From the NCBI GenBank assembly GCA_016708825.1, contig JADJEZ010000023.1:147759-211758 (forward strand): a stretch of 64,000 bases of DNA, given 5' to 3'. A program made the position numbers and the translations under genes. The notes beneath the pieces were generated by a model. That model was given only the letters and a program-made list of their open reading frames with translations, did not search any database and was not told the origin of the DNA. This DNA is from Betaproteobacteria bacterium (lineage in GTDB: Bacteria; Pseudomonadota; Gammaproteobacteria; Burkholderiales; Usitatibacteraceae). This document shows, in pieces, positions 55,747-64,000 of the stretch (within the stretch, counting starts at the first letter, position 1; each line of letters begins with the position of its first letter).

Positions 55747-57075
55747 ATGAAAACGAAGATCCTCGTCCGGGCCCTTGCGCTTGCCGGGCTCGCCCTGCCG
55801 ACGGCCGCGTTCGCGACCAACGGCTACTTCTCCCACGCCTACGGGCTCAAGTCCCTGGGCATGGGCGGAGCGACGGTGGCCATCGCGGACGAGCCATTCG
55901 GCGGCGCCGTGAACCCCGCGGCCATGACCTCCCTTGCGAGCACCTGGCAAGCGGGCGTGCAGCTCTTCATGCCGCGGCGCGAGGCTTCGCGCTCCGGGTC
56001 GGGCCCGGCGGGAATCGACGGCTCGGTCTCGAGCGACAGCCTGCTCTTCGCGATTCCGGAGTTCGGCATCAACTACAAGATGCGCCCCGACCTGGCAATC
56101 GGCCTGTCGGTGTACGGCAACGGCGGCATGAACACCGACTTCGCGGGCGAACAGATCCCTGCCATGAGCGCCTGCGCGATGTTCAACCCGGCGCCCGGGC
56201 CCTACAACCTGCTCTGCGGCAATGGCCGCCTCGGCGTCGACCTCATGCAGTTGATGGTCGCACCCTACGCCGCGTGGCAACTCGCACCCGCGCACTCGGT
56301 CGGCGTCGCGCCGGTCCTCGCCTACCAGCGCTTCCGCGCCCAGGGCCTGCAGGCCTTCGACAACGCGGGGCTGTCGACGAGCCCCGGCGACGTGACCAAC
56401 CGCGGCTACGCGAGCTCGTCCGGCTTCGGCGTGCGCCTGGGTTACCACGGCAATTTCGACACCGTATCGGTGGGCGTGGCCTGGGCGAGCAAGGTCTCCA
56501 TGGGAGAGCTGGACAAGTACCTGGGGCTTTTCGCCGAGCAGGGCGGATTCGACATTCCCTCGAACTTGACGGTCGGCATGGCCTGGCGTCCCGATGCGAA
56601 ATGGACGGTCGCCGTCGACTGGGAGCGCATCAAGTACTCCGACTCCCGGTCGGTCTCCAACGCGAGCGGCCTGCTCCTCAACTGCTTCGGCGGGGATGCC
56701 TCGTCGTGCATGGGCGGCTCGAACGGGCCCGGCTTCGGCTGGCGCGACATCGACGTATGGAAGTTCGGCGCCCAGTACGCCCTGAATCCGAACCTCACCC
56801 TGCGGGCGGGTTACAACCGGGGCGAGAACCCCGTCTCCCCGGCCGACGCGACCTTCAACATCCTCGCGCCTGGCGTGGTCGAGGACCACTACACCCTCGG
56901 CGCAACGTGGAAGCTCGGTGCGAATTCCGAGATCACGGCCTTCGGTCTCTATGCGGCCAACAAGACCGTGGCGGGCCCGAGCCTCTTCGTGCCCTTCGGC
57001 GCGCCGCCGTCCACGGGCGAGACGATCCAGTTGAAGGAATACACCGTCGGGTTGGGCTACAGCGCCCGCTTCTAG
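55747..57075 (+). CDS. FadL/OmpP1/TodX-family outer-membrane porin
   Basis: A 442-residue outer-membrane beta-barrel. Signal peptide ends TAAFA; mature start TNGYFSHAYGLKSLGMGGA with the family hatch NPAAMTSLAS. About 14 amphipathic strands follow, ending in YTVGLGYSARF with a terminal Phe recognised by the Bam machinery. FadL proteins pass hydrophobic molecules laterally through the outer membrane. It starts 39 bp after the second YeeE gene without a terminator, so it probably belongs to the sulfur operon and may admit elemental or poly-sulfur; a separate fatty-acid role is the alternative. A strong terminator follows. Confidence 0.86.
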   Translation: MKTKILVRALALAGLALPTAAFATNGYFSHAYGLKSLGMGGATVAIADEPFGGAVNPAAMTSLASTWQAGVQLFMPRREASRSGSGPAGIDGSVSSDSLLFAIPEFGINYKMRPDLAIGLSVYGNGGMNTDFAGEQIPAMSACAMFNPAPGPYNLLCGNGRLGVDLMQLMVAPYAAWQLAPAHSVGVAPVLAYQRFRAQGLQAFDNAGLSTSPGDVTNRGYASSSGFGVRLGYHGNFDTVSVGVAWASKVSMGELDKYLGLFAEQGGFDIPSNLTVGMAWRPDAKWTVAVDWERIKYSDSRSVSNASGLLLNCFGGDASSCMGGSNGPGFGWRDIDVWKFGAQYALNPNLTLRAGYNRGENPVSPADATFNILAPGVVEDHYTLGATWKLGANSEITAFGLYAANKTVAGPSLFVPFGAPPSTGETIQLKEYTVGLGYSARF

Positions 57076-57093
57076 CGCCCGGTCGAACGCGGC

Positions 57094-57124
57094 AGGGGGG
57101 GCCTTATGCGGCCTCCCCCTTTCG
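57094..57124 (+). terminator. Intrinsic terminator after the FadL-like gene
   Basis: GGGGGGCC and GGCCTCCCCC pair around a TTATGC loop (about 10 bp with one G-T), followed by TTTCGTTT. It ends the sulfur operon 19 bp after the porin stop. Confidence 0.7.
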
Positions 57125-57196
57125 TTTACAATGCACGCCGCGCGAAAACACAAAGAGCGCGCATTCCCCCCCACTACATATAGCGGAGATTCACCC

Positions 57197-57517
57197 ATGA
57201 AGAAGTTGCTCGCTGCCCTGGTTGCCGGGGCGTTCGTGATGGCCCAGGCCCCCGTCGTTTTCGCGCAGGACAAGGCCGCGGCCCCCAAGGCGGCCGAGGC
57301 CAAGATGGATGAGAAGAAGGCCGACATGAAGGCCGACGCGAAGAAGATGGACAAGAAGGCCGACGCCAAGATGGAGAAGAAGGCCGCCGCGAAGAAGATG
57401 GACAAGAAGGCCGACGCCAAGATGGAAGAGAAGAAGGCCGACGCCAAGATGGAAGAGAAGAAGGAAGAGGCGAAGGCCGCCGCTCCCGAGAAGAAGAAGA
57501 AAAAAGGCGGCTGCTGA
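57197..57517 (+). CDS. Secreted Lys/Ala-rich repeat protein
   Basis: A 106-residue protein of unknown function. Signal peptide (LLAALVAGAFVMAQAPVVFA) then a highly charged repeat region built from units like KKADAK-MEEKK and KKMDKKADAK, ending in KKKKKGGC. No hydrophobic anchor is present; the single C-terminal Cys could dimerise it. Composition (Lys, Ala, Asp, Glu, Met, no aromatics) predicts an extended helix or disordered chain, similar in style to acid-shock protein Asr but without homology I can claim. It has its own ~75-bp upstream region after a terminator and is followed by another. Confidence 0.75.
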   Translation: MKKLLAALVAGAFVMAQAPVVFAQDKAAAPKAAEAKMDEKKADMKADAKKMDKKADAKMEKKAAAKKMDKKADAKMEEKKADAKMEEKKEEAKAAAPEKKKKKGGC

Positions 57518-57564
57518 GCCACTGCCTGGCGCGGGGACTGCCCGCGCGAAAGAAGCACGTGAAA

Positions 57565-57591
57565 AACGGGGCGGCCCTGGCCGCCCCGTTT
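57565..57591. terminator. Bidirectional terminator between the Lys-rich gene and mdh
   Basis: A perfect 12-bp stem (AACGGGGCGGCC/GGCCGCCCCGTT) with a minimal CT loop, flanked by AAAA on the left and TTTCCC on the right, so it can serve both convergent genes. Confidence 0.75.
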
Positions 57592-57629
57592 CCCTATTGG
57601 TGCCGGAGGCGGCTATCAGCCGGGCGCTT

Positions 57630-58616
57630 TCAGCCGAGCAGGTGCTTGACCCCGGCGCGCTCCTCCTCCAGTTCCGCGAGCGTCTTGTCCATGCGGGCCC
57701 TCGAGAACTCGTCGATTTCGAGCCCCTTCACGATCTCGTAGGCGCCGTTTGCGGTGGTGCACGGGAACCCGTACATCACGCCTTCCGGAATGCCGTAGGA
57801 GCCGTCCGAGCACACGCCCATCGTCACCCACTTGCCGCCCGAACCCAGCAGCCAGTCGTGCACGTGGTCGATGGCCGCGTTGGCGGCGGAGGCCGCCGAC
57901 GACAGCCCGCGCGCCTCGATGATCGCGGCACCGCGCTTGCCCACCAGGGGAATGAAGGTGTCCTTGTACCAGGCCTCGTCGTTCACGAGCGCCTTGACCG
58001 GCTGGCCGCCGGCGGTGGCAAAGCGGTAGTCGGGATACATCGTGGGCGAGTGGTTTCCCCAGACCACCAGCTTCTCGAAGCTCTCCACGGGCTTGCCGGT
58101 CTTCGCCGCAAGCTGCGAGGCGGCGCGGTTGTGGTCCAGGCGCATCATCGACGTGAAGCAGGCGCTCGAGAGACTCTTCGCGCTCTTCATGGCGATGTAG
58201 GCGTTTGTGTTCGCGGGGTTGCCCACGACCAGCACCTTCACGTTGCGCGAGGCGCCTTCGTCGAGTGCACGGCCCTGCACCGTGAAGATGGCGCCGTTGG
58301 CCTCGAGGAGGTCCTTCCTCTCCATGCCCGGGCCCCGCGGCCGGGCGCCCACGAGGATCGCCACGTCGGCGTCCTTGAACGCGAGCTTCGCGTCGGAGGC
58401 CGCCGTCATTCCCGCGAGCAGCGGGAACGCGCAGTCGTCGACTTCCATCATCACGCCCTTGAGGGCCTTCTGCGCCTTCTCGTCCGGGATCTCGAGCAGT
58501 TGCAGGATCACGGGCTGGTCCTTGCCGAGCATCTCGCCGCTCGCGATCCGGAACAGCAGGCTGTATCCGATCTGGCCGGCGGCGCCGGTTACGGCTACGC
58601 GCATGGGCTTCTTCAT
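57630..58616 (-). CDS. mdh: Malate dehydrogenase (NAD)
   Basis: A 328-residue cytoplasmic enzyme oxidising malate to oxaloacetate. NAD motif VAVTGAAGQIGYSLLFRIASG (about 6-26), mobile loop VGARPRGPGMERKDLL with the catalytic Arg residues, VGNPANTNAYIAM, and the catalytic His in VVWGNHSPTMYPDYRF. Length and these motifs fit the betaproteobacterial/cytosolic-type MDH. Start MKKPMRVAV is chosen over an in-frame upstream ATG (58757) that would add a low-complexity Arg-rich tail; GGAGACC precedes it. Unlike in many betaproteobacteria it is not next to the sdh operon. Confidence 0.96.
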   Translation of the reverse strand: MKKPMRVAVTGAAGQIGYSLLFRIASGEMLGKDQPVILQLLEIPDEKAQKALKGVMMEVDDCAFPLLAGMTAASDAKLAFKDADVAILVGARPRGPGMERKDLLEANGAIFTVQGRALDEGASRNVKVLVVGNPANTNAYIAMKSAKSLSSACFTSMMRLDHNRAASQLAAKTGKPVESFEKLVVWGNHSPTMYPDYRFATAGGQPVKALVNDEAWYKDTFIPLVGKRGAAIIEARGLSSAASAANAAIDHVHDWLLGSGGKWVTMGVCSDGSYGIPEGVMYGFPCTTANGAYEIVKGLEIDEFSRARMDKTLAELEEERAGVKHLLG

Positions 58617-58775
58617 GGGGTCTCCTAGGGGATTCTCGTTGGACGATCGGGGGCTCGGCCGCGGCTGCGGCGCGCCAGCGCGCCGGGCACCACGGCCCCG
58701 CGAAATTATATCGCAGCGCAGCAATCCGCCGCCCCGCCGCGCTTTGCGCCACATCAAGGAAAGTGGTCCGGCGCC

Positions 58776-59699
58776 CTACTTTTCCGGCGCCCTCGCCAGC
58801 GTGATCGCGACCACGCCCGTCATCACCAGCGCCGCGCCCGCGAGCTGGATCGCGGTGATCGGCTCGTCCAGGAAGGCGAAGCCCAGGAAGATCGTCGCCA
58901 CCGGACCGACGGTCCCGAGCATCGAGGCATGGCTCGAGCCGATGAGACGGATGCCCACGGACATGAAGATCACCGGCAGCACCGTCGAGAAGACCGCCAT
59001 CAGGAACGTGAGGCCGTACACCGGCGCCGGCTGCGTCCACAGGAGCGCCGCCTCGCGCACCACCAGGAAGTGCGCCACCACCGCCGCGCAGGAGACGATC
59101 GAGGCGAGGCTCGCGAAGAGCACGCTTCCCATCTTCATCACCATGCGCCCGTTGCCGATGAGGTACACGGCATAAGCCAGCGCCGAGAGCGCGACCCAGA
59201 AGGCGCCCAAAAGCACGTTGTCCTGCTGCGTGGCGATGTCGTTGGCGAGCACCAGCGCGATGCCCGTGTAGGACAGGGCGAGCGCGGCGACGTCGCGCCC
59301 GACGATGACGCGGCCGTAGAGCGCGGCGGAGAGGAGGACCACGAACGTGGGGTAGAGGAAGAGCACCAGCCGCTCGAGCGCGACGGTGATGTACTGCAGG
59401 CCGAGGAAATCGAAGAGGCTCGCGAGGTAGTAGCCCACGATCCCGAGGAAGGCGATGGCGATCCAGTCCGCGCGGGTGAGGCTGCGCGTGCGCCCTCCCC
59501 GGTTGAACCACCACGCCACGGCCACGAAGAAGGGCGCGGCCATCGCCATGCGCAGCGCGAGGAGCGTCACGGCGTCCACGCCGTGGCGGTAGGCCAGCTT
59601 GATGATGATCGCCTTCGCGGAAAAGGCGATGGCGGCAAAGACGACAAGCGCCACGCCCAGGAGGCGACTTGCGCGCGGCGGGTTGGTCGCGGTGAGCAC
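58776..59699 (-). CDS. EamA/DMT-family inner-membrane transporter
   Basis: A 307-residue protein with ten predicted helices in two homologous EamA halves (about 10-145 and 160-300). Visible: ALRMAMAAPFFVAVAWWF, the first-half GLQYITVALERLVLFLYPTFVVLLSA (the ALxxxxxxLxPxxxxL pattern) and the second-half GSSHASMLGTVGPVATIFLGFAFLDEPIT. Such proteins usually export metabolites such as amino acids or nucleotide-sugar-like molecules; the substrate here is unknown. It is monocistronic, 159 bp from mdh. Confidence 0.86.
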   Translation of the reverse strand: MLTATNPPRASRLLGVALVVFAAIAFSAKAIIIKLAYRHGVDAVTLLALRMAMAAPFFVAVAWWFNRGGRTRSLTRADWIAIAFLGIVGYYLASLFDFLGLQYITVALERLVLFLYPTFVVLLSAALYGRVIVGRDVAALALSYTGIALVLANDIATQQDNVLLGAFWVALSALAYAVYLIGNGRMVMKMGSVLFASLASIVSCAAVVAHFLVVREAALLWTQPAPVYGLTFLMAVFSTVLPVIFMSVGIRLIGSSHASMLGTVGPVATIFLGFAFLDEPITAIQLAGAALVMTGVVAITLARAPEK

Positions 59700-59731
59700 C
59701 CGGCGATTCTACGGTCTCGCCTTCGCCTCGC

Positions 59732-62700
59732 TCAATTGCTCACGCGCACCTGGTAGGAAACGGAGCCGCTTCCCCCGGCGAGCAGAGGACCCCGTCAGCG
59801 TCCACGTGAGCGAGCCCGTGCCGTTCACCGGGAGCCGTGGACGACGCACGTCGTGAGGCTCGCGGGGCAAGGCACCGCAGGCGGCCGACTGGAAGAGCGT
59901 GAAGCGGGCGTGGCATCAGCGACGACGATGGAGGAGACGGCGCCGGCTCCGGTGTTCGTGTAGGTGATGGTGTACTCCAGGACATCGTCGGGCCGGGCGG
60001 TTCCCGTTGTTCCCGCCGCGCCGCCCTGGGTGACGTTGCGCACGGTCTTCGCGAGCGTGAGCCCCGCGCCGCCCGCCGCGCCGACGGTGGTGACGTCGGT
60101 GCGCACGAGATTTTGCGTGCCGTTGAAGGTCGCGGTCACCGTGATCAGGTTCTGGGCGTTGTACGGCGCCGCGCCCGGGATGCTGTCGCGCACGATGATG
60201 CAGACCGCATCGCCGGCGATGACCGCGACCGGGCCCGCGATCGGCGCCGCGCCCTCTGCGCCATCGAGGATTCCGTTGCAGTTCGCGTCCCGGTAGATCG
60301 TCTGCGCCCAGCCGGGAACCGCGGGCGTGGCCACCGACGACGTGGAGAACGCGACACTTCCCGCAAGCCCCGCGTTGAAGGTGTGCGCGTAGAAGACCAC
60401 GGTGCCCGGCAGTCCGGTCTGCGCGTTGTCCGGCGCGAAGGCGTTGACGCCAACGGTGAGCACCACGCCCGTGGCCGCCGTACCCGTAAGGGCCACCGGG
60501 CCCGTGGCCGCAGGTGCGGTGGTCGCGTTCGTGTTCGTGGTCGTGGCCGTCACGCCCTGCGTGATCGTGCAGGTGCCGCCCGGCACGATGGTGCCGGCGT
60601 TGAAGCCCACGCTCGTGCCGCCGTTCACCCCGCCCGTGAGCGTCGCACTCCCCGCCCCGCTGCAGGCGACCGAGCCGGCCGCGTTGTTCACGAGCGTTCC
60701 GGTGTACGCATCCCCGATCGATACGCCCGTCAGGTTCCCCGGGTTCGCCGCGGGGTTGCTCACCGTGATGGTCAGCGTCGAGGTCCCGCCGGCGGCGATC
60801 GTTGCCGGCGCAAAGCTCTTCACCACCGTGGGTGCGGCGTAGACGTTCAAGGTCGCGCTCGCCGCCGCCCCGCTCGCCGCGTTGGTCGAGGTCACCGCGC
60901 CGGTGCTGTTCAGCTTCGCTCCCGCCGTGGCGCCGGTCACCGTCACCGCGTAGGTGCACGTCGTGGCCACCGGCACCACCCCGCCCGTGAGCGCCAGGCT
61001 CCCGGCCAGTGCCGTGAGCGTGCCCGTGCAGCCGGCCGGGCTGGCCGTTGCCGTGAGCGCGCCCGTGAGTCCCGCCGGATACGTGTCCGTGAAGGCCACC
61101 CCGGCGAGCGCCACGGTGTTGGCCACCGGGTTCTCCACGGTGATGTTCATCGTCGTGGTCCCACCCACCGCCACGTTGGTCGCCACAAAGGACTTGGTCA
61201 CCACCGGGGCGCCCACCACCGTGAGCACCACGCCCGTCGCAGGCGTCCCGGTGAGTGCGACCGGGCCCGTGGCCGCAGGTGCGGTGGTCGCGTTCGTGTT
61301 CGTGGTCGTGGCCGTCACGCTCTGCGTGATCGTGCAGGTGCCGCCCGGCACGATGGTGCCGGCGTTGAAGCCCACGCTCGTGCCGCCGTTCACGCCGCCC
61401 GTGAGTGTGGCGCTCCCCGCCCCGCTGCAGGCGACCGACCCGGCCGCGTTGTTCACGAGCGTTCCGGTGTACGTGTCCCCGATCGACACGCCCGTCAGGT
61501 TCCCCGGGGTTCGCCGCGGGTTGCTCACCGTGATGGTCAGCGTCGAGGTCCCGCCGGCGGCGATCGTTGCCGGTGCGAAGCTCTTCACCACCGTCGGTGC
61601 GTAGACGTTCAAGGTCGCGCTCGCCGCCGCCCCGCTCGCCGCGTTGGTCGAGGTCACCGCGCCGGTGCTGTTCAGCTTCGCTCCCGCCGTCGCCCCCGTC
61701 ACCGTCACCGCGTACGTGCACGTCGTGGCCACCGGCACCACCCCGCCCGTGAGCGCCAGGCTCCCGGCCAGTGCCGTGAGCGTGCCCGTGCAGCCGGCCG
61801 GGCTCGCCGTTGCCGTGAGCGCACCCGTGAGTCCCGCCGGATACGTGTCCGTGAAGGCCACCCCGGCGAGCGCCACGGTGTTGGCCACCGGGTTCTCCAC
61901 GGTGATGTTCATCGTCGTGGTCCCACCCACCGCCACGTTGGTCGCCACAAAGGACTTGGTCACCACCGGCGCTCCGACCACCGTGAGCACCACGCCCGTG
62001 GCCGCCGTCCCGGTAAGGGCCACCGGGCCCGTGGCCGCAGGTGCGGTGGTCGCGTTCGTGTTCGTGGTCGTGGCCGTCACGCTCTGCGTGATCGTGCAGG
62101 TGCCGCCCGGCACGATGGTGCCGGCGTTGAAGCCCACGCTCGTGCCGAGGTTCACCCCGCCGGTGAGCGTCGCGCTCCGCCCGCTGGGCGACCCGACCGG
62201 CCGCGTTGTTCACGAGCGTCCCGGTATACGCGTCGCCGATCGACACGCCGGTCAAGTTCCCCGGGTTGGCCGCGGGGTTGGTCACCGTGATGGTGAGCGT
62301 CGAGGTCCCGCCGGCGGCGATCGTGGCCGGTGCGAAGCTCTTCACCACCGTCGGTGCCGCGTAGACGTTCAAGGTCGCGCTCGCCGCCGCCCCGCTCGCC
62401 GCGTTGGTCGAGCTCACCGCGCCGGTGCTGTTCAGCTTCGCTCCCGCCGTGGCTCCGGTCACCGTCACCGCGTAGGTGCACGTCGTGGCCACCGGCACCA
62501 CCCCGCCCGTGAGCGCGAGGCTCCCCGCGAGTGCCGTGAGCGTGCCCGTGCAGCCGGCCGGGCTGGCCGTTGCCGTGAGTGCACCCGGAGTCCCGCCGGA
62601 TACGTGTCCGTGACGGCCACTCCGGTGAGCGCCACGGTGTTGGCCGCCGGGTTCTCCACGGTGATGTTCATCGTCGTGGTCCCACCCACCGCCACGTTGG

Positions 62701-64000
62701 TCGCCACGAAGGACTTGGTCACCACCGGGGCGCCCACCACCGTGAGCACCACGCCCGTGGCGGCCGTCCCGGTGAGGGCCACCGGCCCCGTCGCCGCAGG
62801 CGCCGTGGTCGCGTTCGTGTTCGTGGTCGTGGCCGTCACGCTCTGCGTGATCGTGCACGTGCCCCCCGGCACGATCGTGCCGGAGGCGAAGCCACGCTCG
62901 TGCCCCGGTTCACGCCGCCCGTGAGCGTCGCGCTCCCCGCCCCGCTGCAGGCGGCCGACCGGCCGCGTTGTTCACGAGCGTCCCGGTATACGCGTCGCCG
63001 ATCGACACGCCGGTCAAGTTCCCCGGGTTGGCCGCGGGGTTGGTCACCGTGATGGTGAGCGTCGAGGGCCCGCCGGCGGCGATCGTTGCCGGCGCAAAGC
63101 TCTTCACCACCGTGGGTACCGCGTGAGTGGACGTTCAGGTCGCGCTCGCCGCCGCCCCGCTCGCCGCGTTGGTCGAGCTCACCGCGCCGGTGCTGTTCCA
63201 CTTCACGCACCCGCCGTGGCCCCGGTCACCGTCACCGCGTACGTGCGCGTCGTGGACACCGGCACCACCCCGCCCGTGAGCGCGAGTCGCCCCGGCCGGG
63301 CCGTGAGCGTGCCCGTGCCGCGCAGCCCGGCCTGGCCGTTGCCGTGATTGCCCCGTCAGCCCGCCGGATACGTCCGTGAAGGCCACCCGGTGAGCGCCGC
63401 GGTGTTGGCCGCCGGGTTCTCACGGTGATGTTCATGGTCGTGCGTCGCCCACCGCCACGTTGGTCGCCACGAAGGACCTGGTCGACGCCGGAGCGCCACC
63501 ACCGTGAGCACCACGCCCGTGGCAGGCGTCCCGGTGAGGGCGACTGGCCCGTCGCCGCCGGTGCGGTGGTCGCGTTCGTGTTCGTGGTCGTGGCCGTCAC
63601 ACTCTGCGTGATCGTGCACGTGCCGCCCGGCACGATCGTGCCGGAGGCGAAGCCCACGCTCGTGCCGCCGTTCACGCCGCCCGTGAGTGTGGCGCTCCCC
63701 GCCCCGCTGCAGGCAACCGACCCGGCCGCGTTGTTCACGAGCGTTCCGGTGTACGTGTCCCCGATCGACACGCCCGTCAGGTTCCCCGGGTTCGCCGCGG
63801 GGTTGCTCACCGTGATGGTCAGCGTCGAGGTCCCGCCGGCGGCGATCGTTGCCGGTGCAAAGCTCTTCACCACCGTCGGTGCCGCGTAGACGTTCAAGGT
63901 CGCGCTCGCCGCCGCCCCGCTCGCCGCGTTGGTCGAGGTCACCGCGCCGGTGCTGTTCAGCTTCGCTCCCGCCGTGGCGCCGGTCACCGTCACCGCGTAG
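59732..64000 (-). CDS. Giant tandem-repeat surface protein (DUF11/DUF7933-like domains), 5' end off window, many frameshifts
   Basis: At least 1,420 residues visible, starting beyond base 64000. The chain is a tandem array of paired Ig-like domains of ~127 residues: type A (VVKSFAPATIAAGGTSTLTI, GVSIGDTYTGTLVNNAAG, GTIVPGGTCTITQSV) and type B (PVVTKSFVATNVAVGGTTTM, GVAFTDTYPAGLTGAL, CTYAVTVTGATAGAKLNSTG), each with a Cys pair. Below 60480 a unique C-terminal part has an EF-hand-like YRDANCNGILDGAEG and a last DUF11 domain ending SVSYQVRVSN. No LPXTG, PEP-CTERM or helix anchor is seen. The frame breaks repeatedly (e.g. about 59890, 61510, 61605, 62190, 62590, 62890, 62960, 63120), the result expected from misassembled repeats. 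Probably a secreted or surface fibre. Confidence 0.75.
60425..64000 (-). repeat. 765-bp tandem DNA repeats inside the surface-protein gene
   Basis: The marker AAGCTCTTCACCACCGT recurs at about 60813, 61578, 62335, 63097 and 63860, so the period is 757-765 bp against an ideal 765 (255 codons, two domains). Units at 60.5-62.1 kb are close to identical over long stretches, while 62.1-63.6 kb shows more substitutions and small indels. The array continues past the right edge. Confidence 0.9.

Noticed and set aside
57290..57500. Short direct repeats (GAAGAAG...GCCGACGCCAAGATGG) as a non-coding repeat or CRISPR
   Set aside because: They are in-frame codon repeats of the Lys/Ala-rich protein with a good signal peptide and start.
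60425..64000. Regular repeats that might be a CRISPR array
   Set aside because: The period is 765 bp, the repeat is coding throughout and there are no short repeats with unique spacers or cas genes.

Overview
The window is a high-GC chromosomal segment of a betaproteobacterium, most likely from an uncultured or poorly described Burkholderiales-like lineage. The evidence is gene order and protein type: the run sdhCDAB-sdhE-gltA-odhAB-lpd-zapE, a neighbouring GntR-controlled 2-methylcitrate/CoA-lyase/aconitase cluster, and a 328-residue malate dehydrogenase of the betaproteobacterial kind. I see no tRNA, rRNA, CRISPR array, insertion sequence or phage gene. The sequence carries many single-base indels that break otherwise perfectly conserved essential genes (lpd, odhA, sdhA, acnA, livF, livG and others). 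I read these as assembly or consensus errors and annotate the genes as one locus each.

Layout. 1-7.2 kb (minus strand): etfB (runs off the left edge) behind a PsrA-like operator, preceded by a livGFKHM ABC importer operon ending in an acyl-CoA ligase. This looks like uptake, CoA activation and beta-oxidation electron transfer for a carboxylic acid. 7.2-12.6 kb (minus): an envelope block with a Slam-type outer-membrane translocator, a secreted FecR/TbpB-like candidate cargo and a secreted ASH-repeat protein. 12.9-25 kb: acyl-CoA metabolism (enoyl-CoA hydratase, a second acyl-CoA ligase, hydrolase, FAD oxidoreductase, propionyl-CoA synthetase, acrylyl-CoA-reductase-like enzyme) and a folate pair in which PabB is fused to 5-formyl-THF cyclo-ligase and overlaps folD.

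24.2-36.3 kb (minus): the TCA operon from sdhC down to zapE. 36.3-47.1 kb: a GntR regulator divergent from a plus-strand operon of CoA-ester lyase, mesaconyl-CoA-hydratase-like protein, second lyase, prpB, prpC, prpD, a small lipoprotein and acnA. Together these can split beta-methylmalyl-CoA to glyoxylate and propionyl-CoA and burn propionyl-CoA through methylcitrate to pyruvate and succinate, feeding the adjacent TCA genes. 47.1-50.1 kb: an MFS exporter behind a structured leader, then a DUF6249 protein, an ECF sigma factor and a candidate anti-sigma protein.

50.2-57.1 kb is the most system-like part. An ArsR-family repressor gene is divergent from a Tat-exported molybdopterin oxidoreductase, a four-cluster ferredoxin, an NrfD membrane subunit, two half-size YeeE/YedE sulfur transporters and a FadL-like porin, with a near-perfect FNR/ANR box in the shared promoter region. 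I infer an oxygen-controlled thiosulfate/polysulfide-type redox and sulfur-transport module. 57.2-64 kb: a secreted Lys/Ala-rich repeat protein, mdh, an EamA exporter, and the 3' part of a very large surface protein made of 765-bp tandem repeats that runs off the right edge.
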